The notes beneath the pieces were generated by a model, which did not search any database, had not been told where the DNA came from, and saw only the letters and a list, made by a program, of their open reading frames with translations. The position numbers and the translations under genes are program-made. 64,000 nt of DNA from positions 452,185 through 516,184 of the forward strand of contig NZ_LMNU01000012.1 in the NCBI RefSeq assembly GCF_001423085.1, read 5' to 3'. Positions 23,981 to 33,574 of this stretch are shown piece after piece (the stretch's first letter is position 1; the number at the start of each line of letters is the position of its first letter). Source of the DNA: Methylobacterium sp. Leaf125 (GTDB lineage Bacteria > Pseudomonadota > Alphaproteobacteria > Rhizobiales > Beijerinckiaceae).

Positions 23981-26122
23981 TCAGAAGCGCGCCGTCAGGA
24001 AAAGTCGGACGTTGCGGCCCGGCAGCAGGACCTCGTCCTTCTTGAACGAGGCCGAGTTACGGATGTCGTCGTCGAGGAGGTTGCGGCCCTGCAGCCCGAG
24101 GGTGACTTCGCTCGCGCCGTAGAGGGCCGGATCGACGGCCTTGGTGTAGCTCACCTCGGCGCGCAGGTCGTTCCAGCCGGGCGTGACCGTCTCGAACGGG
24201 GCGATCTCCACGTGGTCGAAGGCGTGCAGCAGGTTCACCCGGGCGAACCAGCCATCGGTCGCCAGGAACACGCCGCCGCCCAGGCGATGGGGGGGAATGC
24301 GCGGCACGTAGGCGCCGTTGTCGAACTGCGCCCGGACGAAATCGTACTGCGCCTCGAGGCCGGCCCAGCCGTTGCCCACCGGGATCACGTCGAGCTGCGC
24401 GGCGATCTCGGCGCCGTAGAAGGTGGCGTTCTGCTGCGAGTAGACGATCTGCCGAAGCTCATCCCCGCCGCCGCAGGAGGCGAAGTCGTCGTCGCAGCGG
24501 TTGCCGGTGTCGCGCTTGTAGATGAAGCCGGTATAGCGGGTGTAGTAGCCGGTCGCGTCGAGGCGCAGCGGGCCCTGCGCCCGGCGGATGCTCATCTCCA
24601 CCGTGCGGGCGCGCTCGAGCTTCAGCCGCGGATCGCCGATCTCGAAGGTCGCGGTCGCGTCGTGCGGTCCCTGCGAGAACAGCTCGTAGGCCGTGGGCGC
24701 CCGCTCCACGTAGGAGCCGTTCACGCTCGCCACGAAGCCGTAGGGCAGGTCCTGCAGGGCGCCGAAGCTGGCGCTCTTGGGGGCGAACCGCCGCTTCAGG
24801 GCGAAGGAGGCCGGGTCCTGCCCCTCGACCGGCAGGTAGTCGCTCGGAAACTCCACCGCGGTGCTGGAGGAGCGGGTGCCCTCGATGCGGCCCGCCGCCT
24901 GGAAGCGCAGGCCGTGGCCGACATCGAGCTGCTCGAAGAGGTAGACCGCGTTCGAGCGCGATTCCGTCGGCGGCAGGAAGCTCTCGCCCTGCGTGTTGAG
25001 CACGCGCCGTCCGGTCTGCACGCCGAGGGCGCCGGTGAGCGTGCCGAGTGCGGAGAAGACCGGCACGTGCTGGGCCTCGATGCGGCCCTCGGCCTCCCGG
25101 CTCTTGAAGGTGGCCTGGATGCCGTCGATCCCGGACTCGCCGATGCCGCGCTCATCGTGCCGGTAGACCGAGCCGCCGGCCCAGAACCGGATCACCTCGA
25201 GGGGGCCGTCGAGCGGACGGTACTCGCCGCGGGCGACCACCCGGTCCTGGCGCGGGTCGAGGCGGGTCCGGCTCTCGGCCGCTTCCCCGCCGGGGATCTG
25301 GTAGAGCGCATCGTAGTGGCTGAAGGAGATGCCGACGAAGCCGCGGTCGCCGATGGCCGAGATGCCGACGGAGCCGCCCTGGGATTCGGTGGCCGAGTTG
25401 CGCTGGATCCCGCCCGGGACGGCGTAGCTGTCCGTGGCGCTGCGGAAGCCGTCGGCATGGACCGCGATGCCGTCCTTGCCGGCATCCACGGTCGCGGCGC
25501 CGAGGCGCCCGTTGTCGACGCTGGAAAAACCGGTGGTGACCTGCCCCGAGACCCCGTTCGCCGGGATGAAGGTCGGGACGCGGTTGTTCTCGGCCGAGAC
25601 GACGCCGCCGATCGCCCCGGAGCCGTAGCGCAGGGTGGCGGGTCCGCGGATCACCTCGATCCGGTCGCTGACCAGGGGGTTCACCGGGACGGTGTGGTCC
25701 TCGCCGAGATCCGACACGCCGTTGTTGATGACGCCGTTCTCCTGGATGCGCACGCGGGCATTGTCGAGGCCGCGGATGATGGGCCGGCTGGCGGCCCCGG
25801 GCGCGTAGGTCGAGGAGGAGATGCCCGGACGGTCGAACAGGGCGTCCCCGAGAGTCCGCGGCTGTTCACGGGCGATCTGCTGCTGCGTCACCACGGTGAC
25901 GGGCGAGTAGGTGCTGGTCACCACCGGGAGCACGCCCACCGGGAACGACGCGCCGGGCTCGCCCGCGCCGCCGCCCGCCCCGCGAACGGGCTGGATCGGG
26001 CTCGGCGAGGTGACGCTGAGCTCGTCCAGGGTCGCCTGGGCCTGCTGCGCCGCGCCGGCATTCGCCCCGAGACCGGCCCCCGCCAGGGCCGCGCCGGCCC
26101 ACACCATCCGCGATCGCCGCAC
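23981..26122 (-). CDS. ZnuD-like TonB-dependent outer-membrane receptor
   Basis: This 713-residue receptor has a signal peptide, a TonB-box/plug domain (VTVVTQQQIAREQPRTLGDA, RPIIRGLDNARVRIQENGV, IEVIRGPATLRYGSGAIGGV) and a 22-strand-type barrel ending in FLTARF. Segments typical of ZnuD zinc receptors are present (SHYDALYQIPGG, FLPPTESRSNAVYLFEQ, ELFSQGPHDATATFEIGD). The His-rich zinc loop of neisserial ZnuD is not obvious, so the ligand might be another metal complex. Two Zur-like boxes lie upstream. GTG at 26122 was chosen; ATG at 26107 is possible. Confidence 0.85.
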   Translation of the reverse strand: MRRSRMVWAGAALAGAGLGANAGAAQQAQATLDELSVTSPSPIQPVRGAGGGAGEPGASFPVGVLPVVTSTYSPVTVVTQQQIAREQPRTLGDALFDRPGISSSTYAPGAASRPIIRGLDNARVRIQENGVINNGVSDLGEDHTVPVNPLVSDRIEVIRGPATLRYGSGAIGGVVSAENNRVPTFIPANGVSGQVTTGFSSVDNGRLGAATVDAGKDGIAVHADGFRSATDSYAVPGGIQRNSATESQGGSVGISAIGDRGFVGISFSHYDALYQIPGGEAAESRTRLDPRQDRVVARGEYRPLDGPLEVIRFWAGGSVYRHDERGIGESGIDGIQATFKSREAEGRIEAQHVPVFSALGTLTGALGVQTGRRVLNTQGESFLPPTESRSNAVYLFEQLDVGHGLRFQAAGRIEGTRSSSTAVEFPSDYLPVEGQDPASFALKRRFAPKSASFGALQDLPYGFVASVNGSYVERAPTAYELFSQGPHDATATFEIGDPRLKLERARTVEMSIRRAQGPLRLDATGYYTRYTGFIYKRDTGNRCDDDFASCGGGDELRQIVYSQQNATFYGAEIAAQLDVIPVGNGWAGLEAQYDFVRAQFDNGAYVPRIPPHRLGGGVFLATDGWFARVNLLHAFDHVEIAPFETVTPGWNDLRAEVSYTKAVDPALYGASEVTLGLQGRNLLDDDIRNSASFKKDEVLLPGRNVRLFLTARF

Positions 26123-26141
26123 CCGCTCACCCCATCACTCA

Positions 26142-26158
26142 ATGTTATAATGTTTCAT
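26142..26158. promoter_or_regulatory. Zur-like box 1
   Basis: ATGTTATAATGTTTCAT matches the alphaproteobacterial Zur palindrome (ATGTTATAATATAACAT, recalled consensus) at 14 of 17 positions. It lies 20 bases upstream of the receptor GTG, in an AT-rich island surrounded by GC-rich DNA. Confidence 0.55.
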
Positions 26159-26165
26159 GAGGCGG

Positions 26166-26182
26166 ATGTTATTGTATGACAA
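26166..26182. promoter_or_regulatory. Zur-like box 2
   Basis: ATGTTATTGTATGACAA matches the same recalled consensus at 13 of 17 positions and starts 24 bases after box 1, on about the same helical face. It lies between the receptor and the divergent ferredoxin-P450 operon, so it could act on either. Confidence 0.45.
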
Positions 26183-26334
26183 GCGTCGTTCGCGGCCCGG
26201 ACCCGCTTCGCGCCCGCCTGTGGCCCGGGCGCATCACCGCTGTTCGCCGGCGTCTCGGAAGATTGCGCGCCGCCGCGTCTCCGTACCGCGCGGGCGACGC
26301 GGAACCCTGTGCGGGCCGGGCACATTGCGCAAGC

Positions 26335-26601
26335 ATGTCCGACTTGAACCATCACGACCGGCCGAGCGCCGACGGGCGGCGCGCCGCCGGGGGCCTGCGG
26401 GTCACCGTCGACCTGAACCTCTGCCAGGCCTACGCCCAGTGCTGCTACGCGGCGCCCGACCACTTCGTCCTGAAGGGCCGCGAGGCCCTGCATTACGACC
26501 CGGCCCCCTCGGCCGCCGCCCGCGACGACATCGAGCGCGCCCGGATCGCCTGTCCGGTCCAGGCCATCCGCGTCGAGGATGCCGGGGCCGACCCGCGATG
26601 A
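26335..26601 (+). CDS. P450-type [3Fe-4S] ferredoxin
   Basis: 88 residues from the ATG at 26335, chosen because family members start about here. Cluster ligands are LCQAYAQC (C-x5-C, with Tyr where a fourth Cys would make [4Fe-4S]) and the distal CPVQAI. This pattern is usual for [3Fe-4S] ferredoxins that give electrons to bacterial P450s. The gene overlaps the reductase by ATGA and heads a three-component electron-transfer operon. Confidence 0.88.
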   Translation: MSDLNHHDRPSADGRRAAGGLRVTVDLNLCQAYAQCCYAAPDHFVLKGREALHYDPAPSAAARDDIERARIACPVQAIRVEDAGADPR

Positions 26602-27890
26602 GCGACGCCGAGACGCGGGTCGTGGTGGTGGGGGCCTCGCTGGCCGGCCTGCGCGGCGCCGAGAGCCTGCGGCAGGCGGGCTTCCGCGGGCCCCTGACGA
26701 TCATCGGGGCCGAGCCCCATCGCCCCTACGACCGGCCGCCCCTCTCGAAGGCGGTGTTGACGGGCGAGGTCGCGGCCGACGCCACGACGCTGCCGAACCG
26801 CGTCGACCTGGAGGCCGACTGGCGCTTCGGCGACCCGGCCACGGGCCTCGACCGCACCCGGCGGACCGTGAGTCTCGCGAGCGGCGAGGCGGTGCCCTAC
26901 GACCGTCTGCTCATCGCCACCGGGGCCTCGGCGCGGGCCTGGCCGAACTTCGCCGAGGCGGGGCTCGCCAGGGTGCATACCCTGCGCGGCCGCGACGAGG
27001 CCGAGGCCCTGCGGCGCGACCTCGCCGCCGGCCCGGCCCACGTGGTCATCATCGGCGGCGGCTTCATCGGCTGCGAGGTCGCCGCCTCGGCCCGCGCCCT
27101 CGACCTCAGCGTCACCCTGGTGGAGACCGGCCCGACCCTGCTCGCCAAGGTGCTCGGACAGCATCTCGGCGCCGTGGTGGAGGCCCTGCATGCCAGCCTC
27201 GGCACCACCATCCGCAGCGGCGTGAAGGTGGCGGCCCTGGAGGATGACGGCGCCGGCCGCGTGGCGCGGGTCCGCCTCGCCGACGGCACGGTTCTGCCGG
27301 CCGACGTCGTGGTGGTGGCCCTCGGCGCCGTGCGCAACACCGGCTGGCTCGCCGGCTCGGGCCTCGCGTTCGACGAAGGCGGGATCGACTGCGACACGCA
27401 GGGCTACGTCCTCGACGAATCCGAGCGGCCCGACACGCGAATCGCGGCCGCCGGCGATGTCGCGCGGTTTCCGCACCCGCTCTATCCCGGCCACCGCATC
27501 GCCCTGGAACATTGGGGCCACGCCGTGGCGCAGGGCCAGCATGCCGGCCGGCTCCTCGCCGGCCGTGCGCCGGAGCCCTACCGCGCGGTGCCGGCCTTCT
27601 GGTCGAGCCAGGGCGGCATCACCATCAAGTCGGTGGGCCTGACCACGGGCGCCGACGGCTTCGTCGTGGCCCGGGGCAGCCTGAAGGCGGGACGCTTCGT
27701 GGCGGTCTACGGCCAGGCGGGCCGCTGCATCGCCGCCGTGGCCTTCGATTGCGGCCGCTGGCTCCCGACCTATGCCGAGCACATCGCCGCGGGGGCGCCG
27801 TTCCCGCCGGAGACCGGCGGCGTCGATGCCGGCCCCTTCACGGTGCTGCCGCCGGCCTTCCCAGACCCTGCCCACAAGGACGAGGCATGA
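26598..27890 (+). CDS. FAD/NAD(P)H ferredoxin reductase
   Basis: 430 residues with two Rossmann motifs: FAD site VVVGASLAGLRGAESLR near the N-terminus and NAD site VVIIGGGFIGCEVAASA near residue 150. The second FAD motif is RIAAAGDVARFPHP. It belongs to the putidaredoxin/rhodocoxin reductase type with a C-terminal reductase domain. It carries electrons from NAD(P)H to the ferredoxin encoded upstream for the P450 downstream. The genes overlap by ATGA on both sides. Confidence 0.92.
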   Translation: MSDAETRVVVVGASLAGLRGAESLRQAGFRGPLTIIGAEPHRPYDRPPLSKAVLTGEVAADATTLPNRVDLEADWRFGDPATGLDRTRRTVSLASGEAVPYDRLLIATGASARAWPNFAEAGLARVHTLRGRDEAEALRRDLAAGPAHVVIIGGGFIGCEVAASARALDLSVTLVETGPTLLAKVLGQHLGAVVEALHASLGTTIRSGVKVAALEDDGAGRVARVRLADGTVLPADVVVVALGAVRNTGWLAGSGLAFDEGGIDCDTQGYVLDESERPDTRIAAAGDVARFPHPLYPGHRIALEHWGHAVAQGQHAGRLLAGRAPEPYRAVPAFWSSQGGITIKSVGLTTGADGFVVARGSLKAGRFVAVYGQAGRCIAAVAFDCGRWLPTYAEHIAAGAPFPPETGGVDAGPFTVLPPAFPDPAHKDEA

Positions 27891-29149
27891 GCGACCACAC
27901 CCTGTTCGCGCAGATCAAGGACGAGGCCGCCCGGCCGGATCCCTACCCGCTCTTCGCCCGCCTGCGGGAATGCCCCGTCTCGCGCCAGGAGGACGGCACC
28001 TACGTGGCCGCCTCCCACGCGGCGATCGCGAGCCTGCTGCACGACCCGCGGGTCAGCTCCGAGACCCTGCCGCCGGCCGACCGGCCGAAGACCGGCAATT
28101 TGCTGAAGGACTGGTTGGTGAAGCCGGTGCGCGACCACATCACCGACACCCACCGGCCCTTCATCTTCCGCGATCCACCGGACCACGACGACCTACGCGC
28201 CGCCGTGATGCAGCAGTTCACGCCGCAGCGGGTCCAGGCCCTGCGGGCCCGCTCGCACATCCTCGTGGACGAGATCCTCGACAAGCTCGGCGATGCGACG
28301 GCCATCGATATCGTCGACGACCTCGCCTATCCGCTCCCCGTCACGGTGATCTGCGAACTCCTCGGCATTCCGCCGGCGGACGAGGCGCAGTTCCACGGCT
28401 GGGCGACGCAACTCGCCACGGCCCTCGAACCCGACACCCTGCAGGACGACGACCTGCGCGCCGAGAACAGCCGCACCTTCGATGCGATCTCGGAGTACAT
28501 GCAAGGCCTGATCGCGCAGAAGCGCAAGGACCCGCAGGACGACATGCTGTCGGGTCTCGCCACCGAGGGCGTCGACGGCCGCGGACGCATGGGCGACTTC
28601 GACCTCATCGCCACCGCGATCCTGATGCTGGTGGCCGGCCACGAGACCACGGTGAACCTCATCACCAACGGCATGCTGACCCTGCTCCGCCACCCGGACG
28701 AGCTGCGGCGCCTGCGCGAGGACCCGGCCCGTGCGCCCCGGGTCGTCGAGGAGCTGCTGCGCTACGAGCCCCCGGTCCAGTTCCGCACCCGCAAGACCCT
28801 GTGCCCGATCACCCAGAACGGCGTCACCATCCCGGAAGGCGCCCCCCTGGTGCTGCTGCTGGCCTCCGGCAACCGCGATCCCGCGGTCTATGCGGAGCCC
28901 GACCGCTTCGATCCCGACCGGGCCGACAACCGCCATCTCGGCTTCGGCGGCAGCCTGCATTACTGCGTCGGCGCGCCCCTGGCCCGCTTCGAGGTCGAGG
29001 CCGCCCTGGTGGCGCTGGCCCAGCGCCTGAAGAACCCCCGCCTCTCGATCGACCCGCCGCCCTACCGGCCCGGCTCCGCCCTGCGCGGCCCCAAGCACCT
29101 GCGCCTCGTCATCGACGGGATCGCGCCCCGGGCACCGTCCGCAGGCTAA
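27887..29149 (+). CDS. Cytochrome P450 monooxygenase
   Basis: This 420-residue soluble bacterial P450 has the I-helix oxygen motif AGHETT, the K-helix ELLRYEPP (ExxR) and the heme loop FGGSLHYCVGAPLAR with axial Cys at about 360. It inserts one oxygen atom into an organic substrate using electrons from the co-transcribed ferredoxin and reductase. The substrate cannot be told from sequence. The general type resembles CYP107/CYP109-like hydroxylases, which is only a guess. Confidence 0.93.
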   Translation: MSDHTLFAQIKDEAARPDPYPLFARLRECPVSRQEDGTYVAASHAAIASLLHDPRVSSETLPPADRPKTGNLLKDWLVKPVRDHITDTHRPFIFRDPPDHDDLRAAVMQQFTPQRVQALRARSHILVDEILDKLGDATAIDIVDDLAYPLPVTVICELLGIPPADEAQFHGWATQLATALEPDTLQDDDLRAENSRTFDAISEYMQGLIAQKRKDPQDDMLSGLATEGVDGRGRMGDFDLIATAILMLVAGHETTVNLITNGMLTLLRHPDELRRLREDPARAPRVVEELLRYEPPVQFRTRKTLCPITQNGVTIPEGAPLVLLLASGNRDPAVYAEPDRFDPDRADNRHLGFGGSLHYCVGAPLARFEVEAALVALAQRLKNPRLSIDPPPYRPGSALRGPKHLRLVIDGIAPRAPSAG

Positions 29150-29288
29150 GAACCAATTTAGTCCAGTCGATTGGGAGCCATGAGCCAGAATGTTGCAGAC
29201 TTTTCGAAACAAATACTGTGTTCTTAACCGGGATTTATAGGTTGTCTTGAAGAGTCGGCGTCGCAACACATCTGTTCGAGACGCCATC

Positions 29289-31286
29289 ATGAAGTTCGGT
29301 ATCCGCACGCGCCTGTATGCCGGTTTCGGCACGTTGATGCTCCTCACGGCCGGGATCGGTGGAGCGGCCCAGTACCAGTTCGAGGATCTTCTCGGCCGGT
29401 TCGAGCAACGCAATCGGATCGAACTCAACACGCGGAACATCATCACCGTCGTGGGTTTGACCGATCGCTTCGCGGCCCAGGCGCTCGAGTACAAGAGCTC
29501 GGCGAAGCCCGAGACCTTGACGACACTCGAAGAGACCCGCCGCCGGATCGTCGGCATCAGCACGAGCGTCACCAACAACACGATTTCCGAGGAGCGCCGG
29601 AAGCTCTACGCCGAACTGCGCGACCGCGGCGAGGATCTGCGGGAGGACGTCGTCCGCTTCGGCACCAGCAGCGCCACCGTGGCCACGGCCCGCACGCGCC
29701 TGTTCGGAGGCGGAAACGAACTGACCCGCCTGACCGGCGCCCTGATCGCGGAGATCCGGTCGAAGGGGAACGAGGCGCAGCTCAGCCAGGCCCAGGCGGT
29801 CGAGAGTGCGATGCTTCTGGTGCGGGTGGCCGGTTGGCGCTTCCTGGCCACGATGGACCCCAATGGGCCGGCCACCTTCGCGGAGAACAACCGCAAGGCG
29901 GCCGCCGCCGCCAAGGCCCTGCGGGAGCTCGATCCCGCCCGGCAATTCGGCGTCGCGCTGAAGCTGGCCGACGATGCCCTCCAGGTCTACGGCACGGCCT
30001 TCCAGGACGCCGCGAAGGCGTTGGAGGAGAGCCGCGTGGTGTTCGAGGATGACATCAAGTCGAAGCTGGCGACCATCCAGTCCATCGCCGCCAAGGCACA
30101 GACCATGGCCGAGGCGCGGATGGCCGAGATTTCGGCGGCGACCCAGGCCAGCGTGCAGAGCGGCGAGCGCCTGCAGCAGGGCCTCATCGCCCTGGCGCTG
30201 GTCCTGAGCGGCACGCTGGCCTTCCTGATCGCCCGCAGCCTGATCCGGCCCATCGCCGGAATGACGGAGGCCATGACCCGCCTGGCCGCGGGCGAAACCG
30301 CGATCACGGTGCCGTCACAGGATGCGACCGACGAGATCGGTGCGATGGCCCAGGCCGTCGAGGTCTTCCGCCAGAATGCCATCGCCCGCATCGAACTGGA
30401 GGCGCAGCAAGTCGCGGAGCGCTCCGCCCGCCAGCGCCGCGCCGACCGCGTCGACGACCTGGTCAAAGGGTTCGAGCGCACGATCGGCGGCGCCATCGGC
30501 ATCGTCACCTCGGCCGCCACCGAACTCGACGCCACCGCCCGCTCCATGACGGGCGTGGCCGACGCGACCAGCCACCAGGCCCAGGCCTCCCGGACGGCGG
30601 CCGAAGAGACCTCCGCCAACGTCCAGACGGTCGCCTCGGCGGCCGAGGAAATGGTCGCCTCCCTGCGCGAGATCGAGCGCCAGGTGCAGCAGTCGAACAC
30701 GGTCGCGGCCACGGCGACCCGGGAAGCCCAGGCCACCGACGTGGCGATGGCCTCCCTGTCGGCGGCGGCCGAGCAGATCGGCGACGCCGTGACGATGATC
30801 TCCAGCATCGCGGGCCAGACCAACCTGCTCGCCCTCAACGCCACCATCGAGGCGGCGCGGGCCGGCGAGGCCGGCCGGGGCTTCGCGGTGGTGGCCACGG
30901 AGGTCAAGGAACTGGCTAGCCAGACGGCGCGGGCCACGGGCGAGATCGGTGGACACATCGCGGCGATCCAGCAGGCGACCGCCCAGGCCGTCACGGCGAT
31001 CCGGCAGATCAGCCAGACGATCGGGTCGGTCAACACCATCACGGAGACCATCACGGCGACCGTGATCGAGCAGACGGCGGCGACCGGGGAAATCTCCCGC
31101 AACGCCATCGCGGCCGCGCGCGGCACCCAGGACGTCTCGGTGAACGTGGCCGAGGTCCTGGCCTCGGCCGGCGAGACCGGCAGCGCCGCCCAGCAGGTGA
31201 TGATGGCGGCCGGCGAGCTCTCGACCCAGGCCGTGGCCGTGCAGCGCGAGGTCGAGGTCTTCCTCGACGCCATCCGGGCCGCCTGA
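29289..31286 (+). CDS. Methyl-accepting chemotaxis protein
   Basis: 665 residues. TM1 near residues 8-28 ([17 protein letters not shown]) leads into a mostly helical periplasmic sensor of about 265 residues, then TM2 at about 298-318 ([18 protein letters not shown]) and a HAMP domain. The cytoplasmic signalling hairpin has its conserved tip near residues 500-545 ([20 protein letters not shown], then [14 protein letters not shown]). The ATG at 29289 was chosen over an in-frame codon 14 residues earlier. No pentapeptide for CheR docking is seen at the C-terminus. The ligand is unknown and the gene stands alone. Confidence 0.93.
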   Translation: MKFGIRTRLYAGFGTLMLLTAGIGGAAQYQFEDLLGRFEQRNRIELNTRNIITVVGLTDRFAAQALEYKSSAKPETLTTLEETRRRIVGISTSVTNNTISEERRKLYAELRDRGEDLREDVVRFGTSSATVATARTRLFGGGNELTRLTGALIAEIRSKGNEAQLSQAQAVESAMLLVRVAGWRFLATMDPNGPATFAENNRKAAAAAKALRELDPARQFGVALKLADDALQVYGTAFQDAAKALEESRVVFEDDIKSKLATIQSIAAKAQTMAEARMAEISAATQASVQSGERLQQGLIALALVLSGTLAFLIARSLIRPIAGMTEAMTRLAAGETAITVPSQDATDEIGAMAQAVEVFRQNAIARIELEAQQVAERSARQRRADRVDDLVKGFERTIGGAIGIVTSAATELDATARSMTGVADATSHQAQASRTAAEETSANVQTVASAAEEMVASLREIERQVQQSNTVAATATREAQATDVAMASLSAAAEQIGDAVTMISSIAGQTNLLALNATIEAARAGEAGRGFAVVATEVKELASQTARATGEIGGHIAAIQQATAQAVTAIRQISQTIGSVNTITETITATVIEQTAATGEISRNAIAAARGTQDVSVNVAEVLASAGETGSAAQQVMMAAGELSTQAVAVQREVEVFLDAIRAA

Positions 31287-31387
31287 TTGCAGCCGGGCGC
31301 GGCGGCGCGGTGGTTCGTCCCGCGGCCGCGCCCTTGCGCGTCCGCCCGCGAATCCCGAAGGCCGCGCCGCGTCCGGGGCGTCTCGGC

Positions 31388-33097
31388 TCAGGCCCGGACG
31401 TCGAGCGTGCCCATCATGCCGAGTTCCTCGTGTTCGAGGATGTGGCAATGGTACATCCGCGGCCCCGGGAGATCCTGGCGCAGGCGGATGCGGACCGTTT
31501 CGCCGACCGCGACGTTGACGGTGTCCTTCCAGCACCGGATCGCCGGCGTCCGGATCGCACCGGCCTCGGCGATGTCCACGACCTGGAACTGGGTTCCGTG
31601 GATGTGGAACGGATGGTCCATGTCCGACCCGTTGACGATGGACCACGACTCGAGCTGGCCGACCTTCGAGACCTCGTCGATGCGCCCCATCGCGAAGCTC
31701 CGGCCATTGATCAGGAAGCGCATGCCCATGCCGCCGGGCGGTGTGGACGGGCTGGGCGCGGACCGTGCCGTCGCGCCCATGTCCATACCTGCCATGCCTT
31801 CCATGCCGTCCGGACTTCCCATGCCGTCCGGACGTCCCATGCTGGCCATGCCTCCTGTGTCTCGCATGCCCTCCGGGGCCTGCAGGCCCTTCGAGTCTTG
31901 CATGCCCTTCAAGTCTTGCATGCCCTCCGGGTGCTGCAGGCCGTGGGAGCCTTCCATGCCACCCCCGCGCGACATGGCTTCCGTGAAGACGAGGCGCCGG
32001 GAGACGACCGGCTCGCCGAGCGCTACGACCCGCCTCAGGACCGGCGGCAGGGGCGGGGCGGCGGCGGCCGCTCGTCCCGAGACCCGGGCCGTGAGCAGGA
32101 CCAGTCCGGCCTCCTTCGGTTCGTCCGGCCCCATCCAGCCCCGCGCATAGGCGCGCGTCGTCAGCCGGGCCTCCCCGGGCCGGTCGAAGGCGACGATGAG
32201 TTCCACGCGCTCGCCCGGCACGATCATCACCTCGTCCACCGCAACCGGGGTCTCGACGAGGCCGCCATCGGTGCCGACGAGGAGCATGCGCGCGCCCGCG
32301 AAGCCGAGGCGCAGGTACCGGGCATTCGTCGCGTTGACGAGGCGGATGCGGCGCTTCTCGCCCGGCGCCACGGACAGGACCGGGTTCTTCTGTCCGTTGA
32401 CCAGGACATGGTCGCCGACGCGGCCGTTCATGGCGTCGGCCATGGTGCTCGGGGGCATCGTTCCATCGGCGGCGATGCGCAGATCGGTGAACATCAGGAG
32501 GGTGTCGCCGTAGGCGGCCGGAATGGGATCGACCTTCGGCTTGACCAGGAACACGCCCGCGAGGCCGCGATAGACCTGCTCGGCCGTGAAGTTGTGCGGA
32601 TGCGGATGAAACCAGTAGGTCGCCGCGCTGCCTTCGGGGAGATCGAAGGCGTAGAGGCGCTCGTCGCCCGAGGCGACCGGGTTCATGGGGTTGCCGTCCT
32701 GATCGGACGGGACCGGCATCCCGTGCCAGTGGATCGTGGAGGGCTGCCCGGGAATGCCGTTCCGGAACCGGATCGCGATGCGGTCGCCTTCCGTCGCCTC
32801 GATCACGGGCTGGACGCCGTCATAGAGCAGGACGGGGGTCGCGAGCCCCTCGGCGTAGCGCACCACGCCCGGGCCCGCCGTGATCGTCGCGCTGAAGCGA
32901 CCGGGCACGGTCGACTCGTTCGGAAGGCGCGGCAGGTCGCGCAAGGGTTGCCCCTGCGGCAGGACGGGCACCGCCGGCTTCGGGACTGGAGGGGCGCCTT
33001 CGCCCGCCATCGTGCCCATGTCGTGCATCATCTGCGCCGAAGCCGATCGGGAGCCGATCAGCCCCGCGAGACTCGCTACGAATGTCCGCCGCCGCAT
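31388..33097 (-). CDS. Multicopper oxidase, CueO/CopA-like, with Met-rich insert
   Basis: 569 residues. A twin-arginine signal (MRRRTFVASLAGL) indicates export of the folded enzyme. Copper ligands are complete: HWHG (H123, H125), HPHPH (164-168), HPFHIHG, and HCHILEHEELGMM (550-561) with the type 1 Cys551. Residues about 374-443 form a Met/Gly/His/Asp-rich insert of degenerate repeats (GMQDLKGMQDSKG, GMEGMAGMDMG), like the Met-rich region that binds Cu(I) in CueO. This points to copper detoxification. No CueR site was recognised upstream. Confidence 0.92.
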   Translation of the reverse strand: MRRRTFVASLAGLIGSRSASAQMMHDMGTMAGEGAPPVPKPAVPVLPQGQPLRDLPRLPNESTVPGRFSATITAGPGVVRYAEGLATPVLLYDGVQPVIEATEGDRIAIRFRNGIPGQPSTIHWHGMPVPSDQDGNPMNPVASGDERLYAFDLPEGSAATYWFHPHPHNFTAEQVYRGLAGVFLVKPKVDPIPAAYGDTLLMFTDLRIAADGTMPPSTMADAMNGRVGDHVLVNGQKNPVLSVAPGEKRRIRLVNATNARYLRLGFAGARMLLVGTDGGLVETPVAVDEVMIVPGERVELIVAFDRPGEARLTTRAYARGWMGPDEPKEAGLVLLTARVSGRAAAAAPPLPPVLRRVVALGEPVVSRRLVFTEAMSRGGGMEGSHGLQHPEGMQDLKGMQDSKGLQAPEGMRDTGGMASMGRPDGMGSPDGMEGMAGMDMGATARSAPSPSTPPGGMGMRFLINGRSFAMGRIDEVSKVGQLESWSIVNGSDMDHPFHIHGTQFQVVDIAEAGAIRTPAIRCWKDTVNVAVGETVRIRLRQDLPGPRMYHCHILEHEELGMMGTLDVRA

Positions 33098-33574
33098 CCT
33101 GAACCTTTCGCGCGGTCGTCGAGCCGACCTCCGAGCGGTCTTTATCAGAATATCTCCCAGTAGCGCCATCGTGAAATCTGCCGAGACAGGAACTCGAGCA
33201 ATAGAGACACGATCGACATGCGCCAGTCTTCGTCGCAATAGTTTGGAGCGCTCGATGACGTCGGACGGCAACTGAGGCGCGTCGGTGCCACGCAGACGGA
33301 TCGCCACAAGTCGTCGGCGCGTCGTCGATGGGTCGTGCCGCCCCGGACACCATGCGTCACCGGACTCATGCGGGGGCGAACGCGCCTTTCACGGCGCGAG
33401 GACCTGCGACCGCGACGCAGGACGCGACGGATGCCGTCGATTTCGGAAACGGATCTTCTCGCCGTCACGATAGAGGACGCGCGGCGCGCGGCCCCTGCGA
33501 GCGGGTCTCAGCAGCGCGGATGAACCCGGCGCGATCCCGGACCTCGCGACCCGGCGTCGAGAGGCCGCGCGGCC
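33098..33574. other. Intergenic region upstream of the multicopper oxidase
   Basis: Nothing convincing is seen in these 477 bases. A minus-strand frame ending at 33145 could encode 24 residues (MSIVSLLLEFLSRQISRWRY and onward) but has no good ribosome binding site. Both flanking genes point to the left, so the multicopper oxidase promoter should lie here. Confidence 0.45.

Noticed and set aside
23720..26179. 819-codon plus-strand frame opposite the TonB receptor
   Set aside because: It is a shadow of the receptor gene, without motifs or a plausible start.
31310..33163. 617-codon plus-strand frame opposite the multicopper oxidase
   Set aside because: The repeats in it are the reverse complement of the Met-rich repeat; all copper motifs are on the minus strand.
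33145..33219. 24-residue minus-strand frame (MSIVSLLLEF start)
   Set aside because: No ribosome binding site was seen and the hydrophobic stretch is short, so it is too weak to list as a gene.
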